Shown here: piece by piece, positions 1 through 10,400 of the stretch | How positions within the stretch are numbered: position 1 is the stretch's first letter | Layout: each line of letters begins with the position of its first letter | Assembly: GCF_000426765.1 (NCBI RefSeq) | Contig: NZ_KE384566.1 | Span: 310,001 to 374,000, forward strand | From: Vibrio litoralis DSM 17657 | GTDB lineage: Bacteria > Pseudomonadota > Gammaproteobacteria > Enterobacterales > Vibrionaceae | Direction of reading: 5' to 3' | DNA length: 64,000 bases | The notes under the pieces: generated by a model | Databases searched by the model: none | What the model saw: the letters and a program-made list of their open reading frames with translations, nothing else | Told to the model about the DNA's origin: nothing | Position numbers and translations under genes: made by a program

Positions 1-461
1 TGCCAGGTCATATTCATAAGCCAGGTCGCGTAGGTATTGTTTCTCGTTCAGGTACACTAACGTACGAAGCGGTTAAGCAAACGACGGATGCTGGTTTTGG
101 TCAATCGACTTGTGTTGGTATCGGTGGTGACCCAATTCCAGGTACTAACTTTATCGATGTATTGGAAATGTTCCAAAATGATCCAGCGACCGAAGCAATC
201 GTAATGATTGGTGAAATCGGTGGTACGGCAGAAGAAGAAGCGGCGGCTTATATTAAAGCGAATGTGACTAAGCCTGTCGTCTCCTACATTGCGGGTGTAA
301 CGGCTCCTCCGGGTAAACGTATGGGCCATGCTGGTGCGATTATTTCTGGTGGTAAAGGTACTGCGGAAGATAAATTTGCAGCACTTGAAGCAGCAGGTGT
401 AAAAACAACGAAGTCATTGGCAGAAATTGGCGATGCACTAAAAGAAGTGACAGGCTGGTAA
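1..461 (+). CDS. sucD: Succinyl-CoA ligase alpha subunit, C-terminal part
   Basis: The 5' end lies outside the window; the reading frame is open from base 3 and ends in TAA at 459-461. SucD binds CoA and carries the phospho-histidine of succinyl-CoA synthetase, which makes ATP or GTP in the TCA cycle with SucC. The visible part begins [20 protein letters not shown], which is strongly conserved in SucD. It continues through the [11 protein letters not shown] segment and the stretch [10 protein letters not shown], which contains the expected active-site histidine. A terminator hairpin follows at once, so this should be the last gene of the sucABCD operon. Only the missing 5' part limits the call. 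Confidence 0.97.
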   Translation, partial: PGHIHKPGRVGIVSRSGTLTYEAVKQTTDAGFGQSTCVGIGGDPIPGTNFIDVLEMFQNDPATEAIVMIGEIGGTAEEEAAAYIKANVTKPVVSYIAGVTAPPGKRMGHAGAIISGGKGTAEDKFAALEAAGVKTTKSLAEIGDALKEVTGW

Positions 462-489
462 GCTTTTCGTCATCTACTCTTTAGTATGA

Positions 490-517
490 AAGGTCATCTG
501 CGGATGGCCTTTTTTAT
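490..517 (+). terminator. Terminator after sucD
   Basis: Stem AAGGTCATC (490-498) pairs with GATGGCCTT (503-511, one G-U), with a 4-base loop and a run of T after it. It closes the suc operon. Confidence 0.85.
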
Positions 518-579
518 TGGTTTTTTAAATATAAATAGATACAGTGAAGTGGATACATTATTTATTGAAAGGAATAACT

Positions 580-957
580 ATGTTTAGTCATATTATGTTA
601 GGTGCTAATGATATCAAAGCATCGAAGAAGTTTTATGATGCAATTTTAGGGACGTTAGGCTATGAACCTGGTGTTATTCATGGTGATCGTTGTATGTACA
701 TAACCCCAACGGGTGTGTTTATTTTGACTAAGCCAATTAATGGCGAAGTTGCAACCCATGGTAATGGTTCAACGTTTGGATTCTCGATTGCCAATCCTGA
801 GCTGGTTCATGCGTGGCATGAGGCAGGACTTGCTAATGGCGGTACCGCTTGTGAACAGCCTCCGGGTGAACGTAATGGTCCTGCGGGACGTTTGTACCTA
901 GCTTACCTACGCGATCCTTCAGGTAATAAGTTGTGTGGGACACACCGCTTAGCTTAA
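580..957 (+). CDS. VOC (glyoxalase/bleomycin-resistance fold) family protein
   Basis: A 125-residue single-domain protein of the vicinal oxygen chelate superfamily. These are metal-binding enzymes or binding proteins acting on small molecules, and the substrate here is unknown. The start MFSHIMLGANDIKASKKFYD is the usual first beta-alpha unit. Near the end, YLAYLRDPSGNKLCGTHR matches the typical RDPxGNxL stretch of the second unit. I chose the ATG at 580 because GAAAGGAAT lies just upstream; the frame is open 12 codons further up without a ribosome site. It stands alone between two terminators. The exact function cannot be told from sequence. Confidence 0.85.
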   Translation: MFSHIMLGANDIKASKKFYDAILGTLGYEPGVIHGDRCMYITPTGVFILTKPINGEVATHGNGSTFGFSIANPELVHAWHEAGLANGGTACEQPPGERNGPAGRLYLAYLRDPSGNKLCGTHRLA

Positions 958-970
958 TCGCAATAAATTA

Positions 971-996
971 AAGCCGGATGAAATAACATCCGGCTT
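971..996. terminator. Bidirectional terminator between VOC gene and amylase
   Basis: A perfect 10 bp stem AAGCCGGATG/CATCCGGCTT with a 6-base loop lies between two convergent genes. The T-rich side (TTTAATTTATT) is on the minus strand, so it should work best for the amylase gene. Confidence 0.75.
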
Positions 997-1018
997 GATT
1001 CTAGGATGAAATTTTTAG

Positions 1019-3022
1019 CTACTTACATTTGGATAGCATTATTTTTTTAGGGCTTCCTGAGTCGGAAAATTGTAGACTCCAAACATACTTCCCTGATTCA
1101 GGGATTAGCGCCGCGGTATCTTTACCATAGCCACCATATTTTAATTGGTTCGTTTTACCTGCGCTGACTTCCAGAGTGGCAGAAGTAAACTGAGGCTTCC
1201 AATCTTTGCTGGCATATTGCATACGATAGCTACCAGCTTGTTCGTCTACGATCACTTGATAAACACCTTTCCCTTTATAGTTGAATTGGCGAGCTGCTAC
1301 ATGCTTCCAACCCGAATCGGTAAAATCACCGACAACATAGAGTGGTTTGTCGATAGGACCGGTTTCGTCTAACGTCGGATTATCACACTGCGCCAGAAAA
1401 CCGTTACCCGATAACGATACCTGTGCTTTTTTGACTACTAATTTAGTCGGTTGCTTGATGGATAAAAACTGAGCCGAAAAAGGTAATAGTGTTATTTGGT
1501 AGTCGCCTTGAATCGGGTCAATATTCTCATTACTCCTCATGTCTACGAGTGTTCCTGATGAACCAATTTGTTCGGGTTTTAGTGTGATAGTCTGCGGTTT
1601 GTTAGAGGTACTTAGCACAAAAATCATCGATTGATCTTGATAGCTTTTATGATCGATATACACATCTTGAGTCGCTAGTATTGATAGACGCTCACCTTGC
1701 GACAGCACTGGGTTAGCTGCACGTAAGGCCATAAGTTGGGTGACTTGTTGTTTTAGTTGCGTTTGCTGAGTGGTTAAATTGGCAGTTAAGCCTTCAATTT
1801 TGGCACTAGAACGAGCGACATGGTCATCGCACCAACCTTGCGCGGCACAAATATCATTGGGAACCTTATCTGAAAAATGAGCGACTTCATCACCAATCTC
1901 ATCGCCATAATATAATGTGATCGGTCCTGTATAGGCGGTCATAAAACTTATCGCGGCTAAATGTCGTTGCCAGTAGCTCTCATCTTTAGGTTGAGCGATA
2001 TAGCCACGCTGCAATAAATCACCAAATCGTACTAAGTCGTGATTTCCTAACATTAAATTTGGACGTGCGTGTTTAGGGTAAAGAGAATGTAAGTCCATTC
2101 CTTGAGCCAACCAATCACCACCTCTCTCACCAATACCATTTTCATTGACTGCAAAGGTTTCTACTAAGCGATACCGCATTGGAAAATCAAATGCAGAACA
2201 TAATACAGGGTGCTCCTTTGAGCCATAACCGTGTTCTGTGATGTAGTTTTGGTTGTTCCAAATTTCGGCCACCATGTAACCTAGAGGGTGTACTTGTTGT
2301 CCTTGTTGGTTTTTATACATGACGCTTTTAGAAGCTTGTTGCACTGTATTTTTTAATTTGATCCAATCTTGTGTCGGGACTTGATAAGCTTGATCTAAAC
2401 GCCAGCCATCTATTTTTAATTCTTTTATCCAATAGCTCGCGACTTCTTGATAAAACGGCAAACTTTGAGGGTAGGATACTGGATTGTTAGGACCATGCGG
2501 TGTTAGTCCACTTGGCGAAGGTACAATGTTCGATTTATGGTGGCCAAATACACCATCAAAAAACACATATAACCCTCGTTTATGAGCTTCTTCTACTAAG
2601 GATTTAGCTTGCTCTAACGTGCCAAATTTAGGATCTATTTTGAAGTAGTCGCTGGCGAAGTAGCCGGTAGCATCTAACTTATCATCCCAATGCGATTGAC
2701 CTTCAATAGGAGTAGAAGCAAAAATTGGAGTCAGCCAGATCGCATTGACTCCGAGCGATTGAATATAATCTAAAGAATTGATAATACCTTGCAGGTCACC
2801 ATTATGATGACTTGTACCGTAACCATCCCCATAGTTTGCTTTATTATCACCATCTACAAAGCTTTCCACCATAATTTGATAAGTACGTAGTTCATTGGTT
2901 TGAGCAGCAGAGGGGAACTGGCAAGCGTCGGATGGTATTGCCGGAGATGATTGAGCTTGGCTAGCAAATAAACTTAGCGATAATACGCCAGTAGTAAGAA
3001 GAGAGTAGGTTGGTTTTATCAT
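1019..3022 (-). CDS. Secreted alpha-amylase family glycoside hydrolase (GH13)
   Basis: A 667-residue exported enzyme expected to cut alpha-1,4-glucans outside the cytoplasm. Residues 1-25 form a signal peptide (MIKPTYSLLTTGVLSLSLFA, then SQAQSS). The GH13 barrel follows, with all three catalytic acids visible: nucleophile Asp210 in DGWRLD, acid/base Glu253 in VAEIW, and Asp329 in LGNHD. NAIWLTPIF near 93-101 is conserved region I-like. The last 130 residues or so look like a beta-rich C-terminal domain (VVGDFTDSGWKH, YRMQYASKDW), perhaps starch-binding. It is monocistronic. The exact product (maltose, maltodextrin or pullulan type) cannot be read from sequence. Confidence 0.92.
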   Translation of the reverse strand: MIKPTYSLLTTGVLSLSLFASQAQSSPAIPSDACQFPSAAQTNELRTYQIMVESFVDGDNKANYGDGYGTSHHNGDLQGIINSLDYIQSLGVNAIWLTPIFASTPIEGQSHWDDKLDATGYFASDYFKIDPKFGTLEQAKSLVEEAHKRGLYVFFDGVFGHHKSNIVPSPSGLTPHGPNNPVSYPQSLPFYQEVASYWIKELKIDGWRLDQAYQVPTQDWIKLKNTVQQASKSVMYKNQQGQQVHPLGYMVAEIWNNQNYITEHGYGSKEHPVLCSAFDFPMRYRLVETFAVNENGIGERGGDWLAQGMDLHSLYPKHARPNLMLGNHDLVRFGDLLQRGYIAQPKDESYWQRHLAAISFMTAYTGPITLYYGDEIGDEVAHFSDKVPNDICAAQGWCDDHVARSSAKIEGLTANLTTQQTQLKQQVTQLMALRAANPVLSQGERLSILATQDVYIDHKSYQDQSMIFVLSTSNKPQTITLKPEQIGSSGTLVDMRSNENIDPIQGDYQITLLPFSAQFLSIKQPTKLVVKKAQVSLSGNGFLAQCDNPTLDETGPIDKPLYVVGDFTDSGWKHVAARQFNYKGKGVYQVIVDEQAGSYRMQYASKDWKPQFTSATLEVSAGKTNQLKYGGYGKDTAALIPESGKYVWSLQFSDSGSPKKIMLSKCK

Positions 3023-3170
3023 GATGATCTCTTGTTGTTATTGTAGGATGAGATCATTATTGAATAGCTCAGGGTAATAGAAACCCTCCTTTGAGCTCAT
3101 TTTTTAGGCGTAGCCCTGAGGGCTGAGAGATGGGGATCACACTAGGTACTGTATGGGGTGAAAAGGAAGA

Positions 3171-3206
3171 AAACCAAGAGTGAGGTAGGGACTAAACCCT
3201 TGGTTT
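3171..3206 (-). terminator. Terminator for znuCB
   Basis: Arms AAACCAAG (3171-3178) and CTTGGTTT (3199-3206) pair across a 20-base loop just below the znuB stop. On the minus strand the stem is followed by TTTTCTTCCTTTTC. The loop is long, so this is a moderate call. Confidence 0.6.
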
Positions 3207-3230
3207 TTTAGAGTGTTAACTTTGAGCGAC

Positions 3231-4016
3231 TTAGCTGTTATGAGGTTTCAATTGGCTAAGCATAAACATCGCGGTTGCCGAGATAACCACAGAAGGTCCA
3301 GCTGGCGTATCATAAAACCAAGAAAGCGATAAGCCGCATAGTACCGCGACCATACCAATACAAGAGGCGGCAATCGCCATTTGTTCAGGCGTTCTTGAAA
3401 AGCGTCTTGCCGTCGCCGCAGGAATAATCAATAAAGAAGTAATGATTAACGCGCCAACAAATTTCATTCCCACCGCAATCACAAGCCCGACAAGTAACAT
3501 TAAGACTACTCGCATAAATGGGACATTAATGCCTTCTACACTCGCGAGCTCTTCACTGATTGAAGTGGAAAGTAAAGCGCGCCAAAAGAACACCAATAAT
3601 GCCATGATGACGGCACCGCCAAGATAAATAAAAGTAAGGTCTGATGGGCTAACTGCCAGTAAATCACCAAACAAATAGCTCATTAAATCGACGCGCACAT
3701 TATCCAAAAAGCTCACTGCAACCAAGCCTAAAGATAAAGCACTATGGGCGAGAATACCGAGTAAGGTGTCGGTCGCAATAACCTTTTGTTCTTGAAGCGC
3801 AGCTAGTAATACCGCTAAACCAAGGCAGCATACCACTAAAGCTAGGTACAAGTTTATGTCGAGTAGAAAACCCAGTGCTAAGCCTAATAATGATGCATGA
3901 GCAAGAGTGTCACCAAAGTAAGCCATTTTGCGCCAGACTACTAAAGAGCCGAGTGGTCCTGAAATAATCGCAATGCCTAGACCGGCGAGAATAGAAGGTA
4001 ATAGAATATCAAACAT
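3231..4016 (-). CDS. znuB: Zinc ABC transporter permease ZnuB
   Basis: A 261-residue polytopic inner-membrane protein of the ABC-3 family, forming the channel of the high-affinity Zn2+ importer with ZnuC and ZnuA. It starts MFDILLPSILAGLGIAIISG and has about eight hydrophobic segments. The stretch WRKMAYFGDTLAHASLLG is a hallmark of ZnuB. It starts 3 bases after the znuC stop (4020), so the two genes form one operon. Zinc limitation should induce it through the Zur box at 4846-4866. Confidence 0.96.
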   Translation of the reverse strand: MFDILLPSILAGLGIAIISGPLGSLVVWRKMAYFGDTLAHASLLGLALGFLLDINLYLALVVCCLGLAVLLAALQEQKVIATDTLLGILAHSALSLGLVAVSFLDNVRVDLMSYLFGDLLAVSPSDLTFIYLGGAVIMALLVFFWRALLSTSISEELASVEGINVPFMRVVLMLLVGLVIAVGMKFVGALIITSLLIIPAATARRFSRTPEQMAIAASCIGMVAVLCGLSLSWFYDTPAGPSVVISATAMFMLSQLKPHNS

Positions 4017-4019
4017 CGC

Positions 4020-4823
4020 TTAGTGTCCACGCTTTTGCTGATGAGTAGAATGATGGGCGCAGCTATTATGTGAGCAGGCTTCTGGATCACCTTCGACCGC
4101 TTCACCAGAAAGATCGTGGTGATGGTGGTGATCATGATGATAGAACGCCAATGTATCTTTAGCTGTTTGACCAAACATCGCGATATATGATGGATGTTTA
4201 GTGATCGCCTCTGGAGCGCCTGAGCAGCAAATATGGTGCTGTAGACAGATCACTTCATCGGTTTGGGCCATCACTAAATGTAAGTCATGTGAGACCATAA
4301 AAACCGCGCAGCCGAAACGTTGCCTGAGCGAATTAATTAAAGTGTATAAATCAATTTGCCCTTGAACATCCACCCCTTGAGCTGGCTCATCAAGAACTAA
4401 TAAATCTGGGCGCTGGAGTAATGCGCGAGCAAGCAGTACTCGCTGGTTTTCCCCTCCAGATAGTTTGTGCATGTCGTTTTTGTGCAGGCTTTCAGCGCCG
4501 ACGAGACGTAAGGCCTCCATACGTTCATTGGCACTATAACGGCCTGCAAGTTTAAGAAAGCGATCAACGGTCAACGGTAAACTGTCATTTAAACGCAGTT
4601 TTTGTGGCACATAACCAATGCGAAGCTTAGGACTTCGGCTGATCGAGCCTGAATCGTATTTAATCAGCCCTAACATGATTTTGACTAGGGTTGATTTACC
4701 TGCGCCATTAGGACCAATGAGCGTTGTGATTTCACCTTTTTTGATAGTGAGGTTAATACTATCGAGTACCGACTTTTCGTTAAATTTAACCGAGATATTG
4801 TCGAGTCGAATTAATTCAGACAT
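4020..4823 (-). CDS. znuC: Zinc ABC transporter ATP-binding protein ZnuC
   Basis: A 267-residue cytoplasmic ATPase that powers zinc import. Walker A is GPNGAGKST at residues 37-45, followed by the signature LSGGENQR and Walker B LLVLDEPAQGVD. The C-terminal tail is strongly histidine-rich (about residues 228-265, including HHDHHHHHD and paired histidines near the end), which may bind zinc and sense the cytoplasmic level. First gene of the znuCB operon, divergent from znuA. Confidence 0.96.
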   Translation of the reverse strand: MSELIRLDNISVKFNEKSVLDSINLTIKKGEITTLIGPNGAGKSTLVKIMLGLIKYDSGSISRSPKLRIGYVPQKLRLNDSLPLTVDRFLKLAGRYSANERMEALRLVGAESLHKNDMHKLSGGENQRVLLARALLQRPDLLVLDEPAQGVDVQGQIDLYTLINSLRQRFGCAVFMVSHDLHLVMAQTDEVICLQHHICCSGAPEAITKHPSYIAMFGQTAKDTLAFYHHDHHHHHDLSGEAVEGDPEACSHNSCAHHSTHQQKRGH

Positions 4824-4845
4824 TGCTAACCAACTTGATGATGTG

Positions 4846-4866
4846 TAATGTTATATAGTAACATTA
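4846..4866. promoter_or_regulatory. Zur box between znuC and znuA
   Basis: A near-perfect palindrome centred on TGTTATATAGTAACA lies in the divergent znuC/znuA intergenic region. It matches the known Zur operator pattern (TGTTATANTATAACA). Zinc-loaded Zur should repress both directions from here. Confidence 0.85.
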
Positions 4867-5020
4867 TTGAAAATGATTACTACGATTATCAATTATACCA
4901 ATTCCAATAAATAAGAGGTCTAATGGTATTACATAGTTGATACAAAAATTTTAGCTTCGAGTGAGTGATACCAGAGACTTAATTGATTGGTATGTTATTC
5001 ATTCTAATTTGGAGAAACAC

Positions 5021-5971
5021 ATGCGTCGCATTTTATCACAAGCATGGATCGCGGTTGTAATGATATTTAGCCTCATATCAACCGCCACTTGGGCAAAAAA
5101 TCAGGATGCTTCATTGACGGTGATGACGTCGATTAAACCATTGCAATTGATTACTCAGGAGCTGACCAAAAACGTGACTAATACCGATGTCTTACTGGCG
5201 AATAATACTTCCCCGCACGATTATGCGTTAAAACCTTCTGATGTACGTAAGTTGAAATCGGTCGATTTATTTATTTGGGTTGGACCTGGTTTAGAATCGT
5301 TTTTAGAAGGCGTGTTAGAGGGGAGTAATAACACTCTGCAGTTGGATAAATCTGAGCAAATAGATAAAATTGTTTACGATCAGCATGATGAACACGGCCA
5401 TGCAGAGCACTCTCATGAAGCACATGATCATGATGATGGACACCACCATCACGGTAACTATAATCCGCATTTATGGTTAGGCCCTGTTCAGGCTCAGCAA
5501 ATGGCCAAAGTGATTGTAGATAAATTAAGCGCGATTGATCCTACACATAGTGAACAGTATGCTCAAAACTACGTAGAGTTTACTCAACATCTGGATACCA
5601 CCATTGCGGAAGTGAAGCAAAAAATCGCACCAGTTCAAAAGCATGGCTATTATGTTTTTCATGATGCCTATAGTTACTATGAAAATTACTTTGGTTTAAA
5701 CCACTTGGGTGCCTTTACGGTCTCTCCTGATCGCCGACCTGGAGCAAAAAGCTTAATTGCGATTAGAAACGCTCTTCAGACAAATGAGGTATATTGTGTG
5801 TTTGCTGAACCTCAATTTACGCCTGCGGTCATTGACTCGGTGACTCGTGGTACGGATGTTAATCATGGAGTGTTGGATCCACTGGCAACTGAATATGAAG
5901 CAAAGCCTGGCGCTTATTTCCAATACTTACAGGATCTCGGAACCAGCTTTAGCCAGTGCCTTACTCGTTAA
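5021..5971 (+). CDS. znuA: Periplasmic zinc-binding protein ZnuA
   Basis: A 316-residue solute-binding protein of cluster A-I that captures Zn2+ in the periplasm and hands it to ZnuB. It has a signal peptide ending near TATWA-KNQ. The family landmark NNTSPHDYALKPSD supplies the first metal histidine. A histidine/aspartate-rich loop (HDEHGHAEHSHEAHDHD region, then HHHHG) and NPHLWLGP follow. Later come FHDAYSYYENYFG and the C-terminal disulphide-type cysteines (EVYCVF, FSQC). The ATG at 5021 follows TTTGGAGAAACAC; an upstream in-frame ATG at 4961 would put 20 non-signal residues first, so I rejected it. mepM begins 9 bases later. Confidence 0.96.
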   Translation: MRRILSQAWIAVVMIFSLISTATWAKNQDASLTVMTSIKPLQLITQELTKNVTNTDVLLANNTSPHDYALKPSDVRKLKSVDLFIWVGPGLESFLEGVLEGSNNTLQLDKSEQIDKIVYDQHDEHGHAEHSHEAHDHDDGHHHHGNYNPHLWLGPVQAQQMAKVIVDKLSAIDPTHSEQYAQNYVEFTQHLDTTIAEVKQKIAPVQKHGYYVFHDAYSYYENYFGLNHLGAFTVSPDRRPGAKSLIAIRNALQTNEVYCVFAEPQFTPAVIDSVTRGTDVNHGVLDPLATEYEAKPGAYFQYLQDLGTSFSQCLTR

Positions 5972-5980
5972 GGAATATTT

Positions 5981-7273
5981 TTGTACAACAAGTACCAAAA
6001 GATAAGTTATAAAAAGCAGCTTCGTCTATGGGCGTGGCTGCTTTTGCTATTGCTGCCCGTAGCCGGTGTGCTTAGTTATTATTTTATCTTCTCAACTAGC
6101 TATTCTTCGCTATTTAAGTCCTCACCATTTTCATTAAATCATGCAGACAGTGTTTTTTCAGAAGCGGTATTAGAAAGAAATGATCCTAGTCTGACGCTAG
6201 AAAAAGATGTTATCGATCAACAGCAAACACAACGTAGTTATAGCCACAAAGTTCAGTCTGGTGAAACTCTTGCCGATATTTTTAAGCTTTACGGTTTAAG
6301 TCATGAAGACTTACTGGCGATGATTAAAGTACGCCCTCAAGCGATTACTTTGCTCAACGGTCAGGTAGTTGAGTGGGTGCAGGATGATGCAGGTAGTTTA
6401 CTCTCGGTGCAGATCCACCGAAGTGCCCGATTAAGTAGTGTATATACCAAAGTAAATAACCAGTTTTTATTTAGACCTCTAGTCACTTCGGCTGAAAAAC
6501 AATCCTTGGTTAAAGTTGGGATTGTTGGGCGTAATTTTTATCAAAGCGCACGGGCTATTGGTTTAACTCAAGAGCATATTCAAACCATCGCGACGGCGCT
6601 GTATTGGCAGGTTGATGTGACTTCTCCCATTACGATAGGAGATAAGTTTTCTGTTGAATTAGAACAGAGTGTTATTGGCGAGCAAAGTGTTGGAGCCAGT
6701 AAGGTGATGGCCATTTGGTATCAACATCGAGGAAAAGATATTCAAGTCGTGCGTTTTAATGATGAACAGTTTTATTACCCCGATGGCATAAGTGTTGAGA
6801 AAACGCTGGATAGACTACCTTTACGACGTTCTTATCCGGTGAGTTCAGAGTTTAATCCTCACCGCTTAAACCCCGTTACTCATCAATATGCGCCGCACTA
6901 TGGTACTGATTTAGCGACGCCAATTGGCACTCCAGTATATGCAACAGGAGAGGGGGTCGTTAAAAAAGTTGGGTATCATCCGCTAGCCGGTAAATATGTC
7001 GTGATCAGTAATGGCCGGGTTTACAGCACGCATTTTTTCCACTTGAGCCAAGCGCTTGTCAAAGTAGGGGATAGGGTAAAAAGAGGTCAAAAAATCGCAT
7101 TAACGGGCAATACTGGACGCTCTACTGGGCCGCATTTACATTATGAACTACGCCAAAATGGCCAACCACTTGATGCAATGTTAGCGCCACTACCTAGACA
7201 AAAGAGTATATTACGAGAGCAGCGCGCTGAGTTTACTGAGCAAGTGAAAGCTCGGATATCATTATTACACTAA
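5981..7273 (+). CDS. mepM: Murein DD-endopeptidase MepM (LysM-like + peptidase M23)
   Basis: A 430-residue envelope hydrolase that cuts D-Ala-mDAP cross-links so new peptidoglycan strands can be inserted. There is an N-terminal membrane anchor (about residues 15-35). A LysM/OapA-like segment (HKVQSGETLADIFKLYGLS) follows, then an M23 domain with the zinc ligands in HYGTDLATPIG and GPHLHYELRQ. It uses a TTG start with AAGGAAT upstream. The znuA-mepM order is also seen in enterobacteria; MepM needs zinc, so co-transcription under Zur would supply ion and enzyme together (inference). Confidence 0.92.
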   Translation: MYNKYQKISYKKQLRLWAWLLLLLLPVAGVLSYYFIFSTSYSSLFKSSPFSLNHADSVFSEAVLERNDPSLTLEKDVIDQQQTQRSYSHKVQSGETLADIFKLYGLSHEDLLAMIKVRPQAITLLNGQVVEWVQDDAGSLLSVQIHRSARLSSVYTKVNNQFLFRPLVTSAEKQSLVKVGIVGRNFYQSARAIGLTQEHIQTIATALYWQVDVTSPITIGDKFSVELEQSVIGEQSVGASKVMAIWYQHRGKDIQVVRFNDEQFYYPDGISVEKTLDRLPLRRSYPVSSEFNPHRLNPVTHQYAPHYGTDLATPIGTPVYATGEGVVKKVGYHPLAGKYVVISNGRVYSTHFFHLSQALVKVGDRVKRGQKIALTGNTGRSTGPHLHYELRQNGQPLDAMLAPLPRQKSILREQRAEFTEQVKARISLLH

Positions 7274-7373
7274 TTACTTGGGTATAAGTGCAGTTTTAAA
7301 TTCGAGAGATTGTTCTTATCCTCAAGTGACTTGGATGTATTTCCAGATCTCGTTTTTTCCAACGTCAGTCATT

Positions 7374-7405
7374 ATTAATATGCACTGGATCACCAGCATA
7401 TTAAT
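7374..7405. promoter_or_regulatory. Inverted repeat upstream of the propeller/AraC regulator
   Basis: Perfect 10 bp arms ATTAATATGC (7374-7383) and GCATATTAAT (7396-7405) flank a 12-base centre that is itself partly self-complementary (CTGG/CCAG). No T-run follows, so it is unlikely to be a terminator of mepM. It sits about 80 bases before the next start codon and could be an operator or an mRNA leader hairpin. Confidence 0.45.
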
Positions 7406-7486
7406 TGTCGCAAAATATCTGTTTAAATTGATGGCTAGTGTGCCATAATTTTGCAGTGTTCCGCTTGGTAATCATTAAGGCAGTTT

Positions 7487-10400
7487 GTGACTTTGCGTAT
7501 TTTTCGGTTTTTAGTGTTGCTAGTGGTTTCTTTTTCCGTCAATGCGATAGAAACAGATTCCATTTTTTATTCTTTGCCAAGCCAAGCACAAGGTCATTTC
7601 TTTACGACAAAAAAATTGTTTCCGAACGAAAAAGGTGGCGTTTGGGTTCAAGATACTCAAAATAAAATTTATTACTTTGATGGTCAACACTTCGCACTTC
7701 TTCCGGGGCGAGCATTCAATCATGATACTAACCATGTAACCTACGCAGCAGGATATTTTTGGTATATTGATAGTGGGCGCTTACTTAGGGTTGATAATGC
7801 CGGTAATAAGGAGGTAGTGTTTGAAAATTCAGAAAAACAGATCTTCCAAGCGATAGGGCAATCCGAACAAGTCGTGTGGTTGTATGGTAACCATCGCTTT
7901 CATACCTTTGATACTCACACCGGTGAGCACCGTACCATCCCAGTATCACAAATCACCCAAGGGTCAACCCGAGACAATAGAGGTATTGTTAGTGCCACTT
8001 TAGTTGCCGGGAAGTGGGTGGTGGCGACCAGTCAATCACTTTTCTATTTAGAAAAAACAGGCATTCGACGAGTGCTATTCAAACACTTCTCCAATATTAA
8101 TCAATTAGCTTTTGATAAAAAAAATCTACGTCTACTGGTTGGAACGCAAAGTGGAGCCTTTAGCTTAAATATGGCCACCATCAAACCAGAGGTGGATATG
8201 ATTGCTTCAGGTCAGGTTCAAACTATCTTAATTACCCCAAGCTATTATTGGATTGGTACTAAAAAAGGTTTATTTGTTCATCAATTAGACACTCAATTGA
8301 CGAAGCATATTTATGGCAGTTATCAAGATGATTTAGCCCTATCTAATAATAATATTATGGGGCTGAGTGCGGATAATAAAGGTGGAGTGTGGATTGGCAC
8401 TGCCAAAGGTATCAATTACTACTCACAAACGAGCGGTTTATTTAAACGCGTTCGCTTTGGGCGTGAAAAATATAATCTACCTTACCTACATATTAATGAT
8501 GTAGTCGCTATTAATGATCGAACGGCATGGCTGGCGAGTAACTTAGGCTTATTTAAGGTAACGGCTAACTATGTTGATGATAAAGAAAATAAAGTCGAAA
8601 AGTTATTAGATTACAACGTCTCTCATATCAGCCAGTTCGAGCATATATTATGGCTAAGCCAAGGCGATAAACTGATACGCTATGATACGGGCTCTGGTGC
8701 AGTAAACGTTATTCGCAAACAAAACAAATGGTCTGGAAGCCGTATTTCTCACCTGGTGGTCGATCACCACGGCGATGTCTGGATCTCGAACGAGCGCGGG
8801 CTTTATCGTTATTCACCACAACAGCAAATGACCGATGAATTAGGACTTGAATGGATGGTGGATCAATATGGCCCATCAATGATTACTAGTCTATATCCGG
8901 GGGGCAGTGGAAAGCTCTGGATTGGTACCGATCATGGGGTCTATCAATATAATAACCAAGAGATAATATTTGACTCGAGAAGTGCGGATTATGGCGATGT
9001 GGCTTCTATTACTGAGTCGGTGGGTAAGCAGGTTTGGAGTGCGAGTAGTGACGGCTTATTACATATGCAAGACGAGCTCAATGCGACTAAAGTCCGCTTA
9101 CCTCATTCAAATAGCATCCCTCTTTGTGCTATTGGCTCGGAGCTAGGTACTTGGGTTACTACCACCAAAGGTATCCATTATTATGATCAAAATGCGGCTC
9201 TCTCAGGTTATTTCCCTACGCCATTTGGTATCGTAGCTAATGAATTTCTTCCTAATGGTTGTAGCGTATCACCGAATGGTAAAACCTTAGTACTCACAAC
9301 GCGTCTGGGCCTTATTTTTGCCTCAACAGAAACACTCATTCAAACCGAATTACCCACCAATGATGTTTTGGTCGGTGAGTTTCAGGTCGAGCACTCTGTG
9401 GTCATGGTCGCGCCGCAAACCAATAGTGATATTCACGTTAATTATGGCCGCTCGGTCAGTGTGCTATTTGGGATTTTGCCTAACTTTGAAGTGCCACAAG
9501 TTCAATATCGCTTGCTCGGCAGTGAAAAAGAAAACTGGGTGGATTTTCAAGGCTCACAGTTAACCTTTGAACATTTAGAACCTGGTCGCTACACCTTAGA
9601 GTTAAAGACCATGTCTCAGGTTGGAACCAATCATTCTGGGGCAAGGTATAGCTTCATCGTGAGTAAGCCTTGGTATTTGCTTCCGAGTAGTGTGGCTATT
9701 TTTGCGGTATTGCTTGTTGGTAGCATTGTACTGCTGATCGCATGGCGCTCTAAAATTGTGGTGAAAACTAACTTAAGGTTAAGGCGTTTGATTAATCTGA
9801 AAACTCAGCAATTAAGGCATCAAAGTCAATTATTGGTTAGCAGTAATATGCAGTTAAGAAAGCAAGCTCAAACTCGACGTATACTGGTCGGTGAACGAGT
9901 GATTAAAGCGAAATTAAACCTTGATGGTTTGAAAGACTACCTACATAAGAGTGACCAAAAGAACACCCCCGCTTTAGATTATGCAGAGCAAGCACTAGAG
10001 CCTTTAGAGCAAATCTTATCTTTATATGATAATAAGACACCGGAGTGCACGGTATTTGATGGGCAAGTGGTGTCCTCTGTTGTTAAAGCAGTAGTGAAAG
10101 GTTGGCAACAAGAAGCGGATAAAGTCGGGATCACTTTGCTGGTTGAAGATAGTAGCCAAGGTTGTTTGGTTAAGGTTAAACACTTCAACCTCGATATGAT
10201 TTTAAATACCTTGATGGCGAGTGCTTTGATCCGGTCGGATGCCAATCAAATCATTCATCTCTCCGCTAAACTTGATGATGGTCGTCTCCTTATCGCTATC
10301 GAAGATACGGGGGAAGGTATCTCAGAAGATGAAATACAGGCTTTTGAAGCTCAGGAATTTGGTAGAGTGGGCTATGAATCCCAATTTACGTTATCAGATA

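Noticed and set aside
1145-1372. 75-codon plus-strand frame inside the amylase gene
   Set aside because: Shadow frame opposite a well-supported GH13 gene, with no ribosome site or recognisable protein.
3038-3110. GGATGA at 3042 and GGGGAT-like words upstream of the amylase, resembling MalT boxes
   Set aside because: MalT sites come in arrays with defined orientation; a single short core is expected by chance.
3068-3115. CTCAGGG...CCCTGAG inverted words upstream of the amylase
   Set aside because: Seven bases with a long spacer and no promoter context; not distinguishable from chance.
4961-5020. Upstream ATG giving ZnuA 20 extra residues
   Set aside because: The extension is hydrophilic and precedes the signal peptide; the ATG at 5021 has a good ribosome site.
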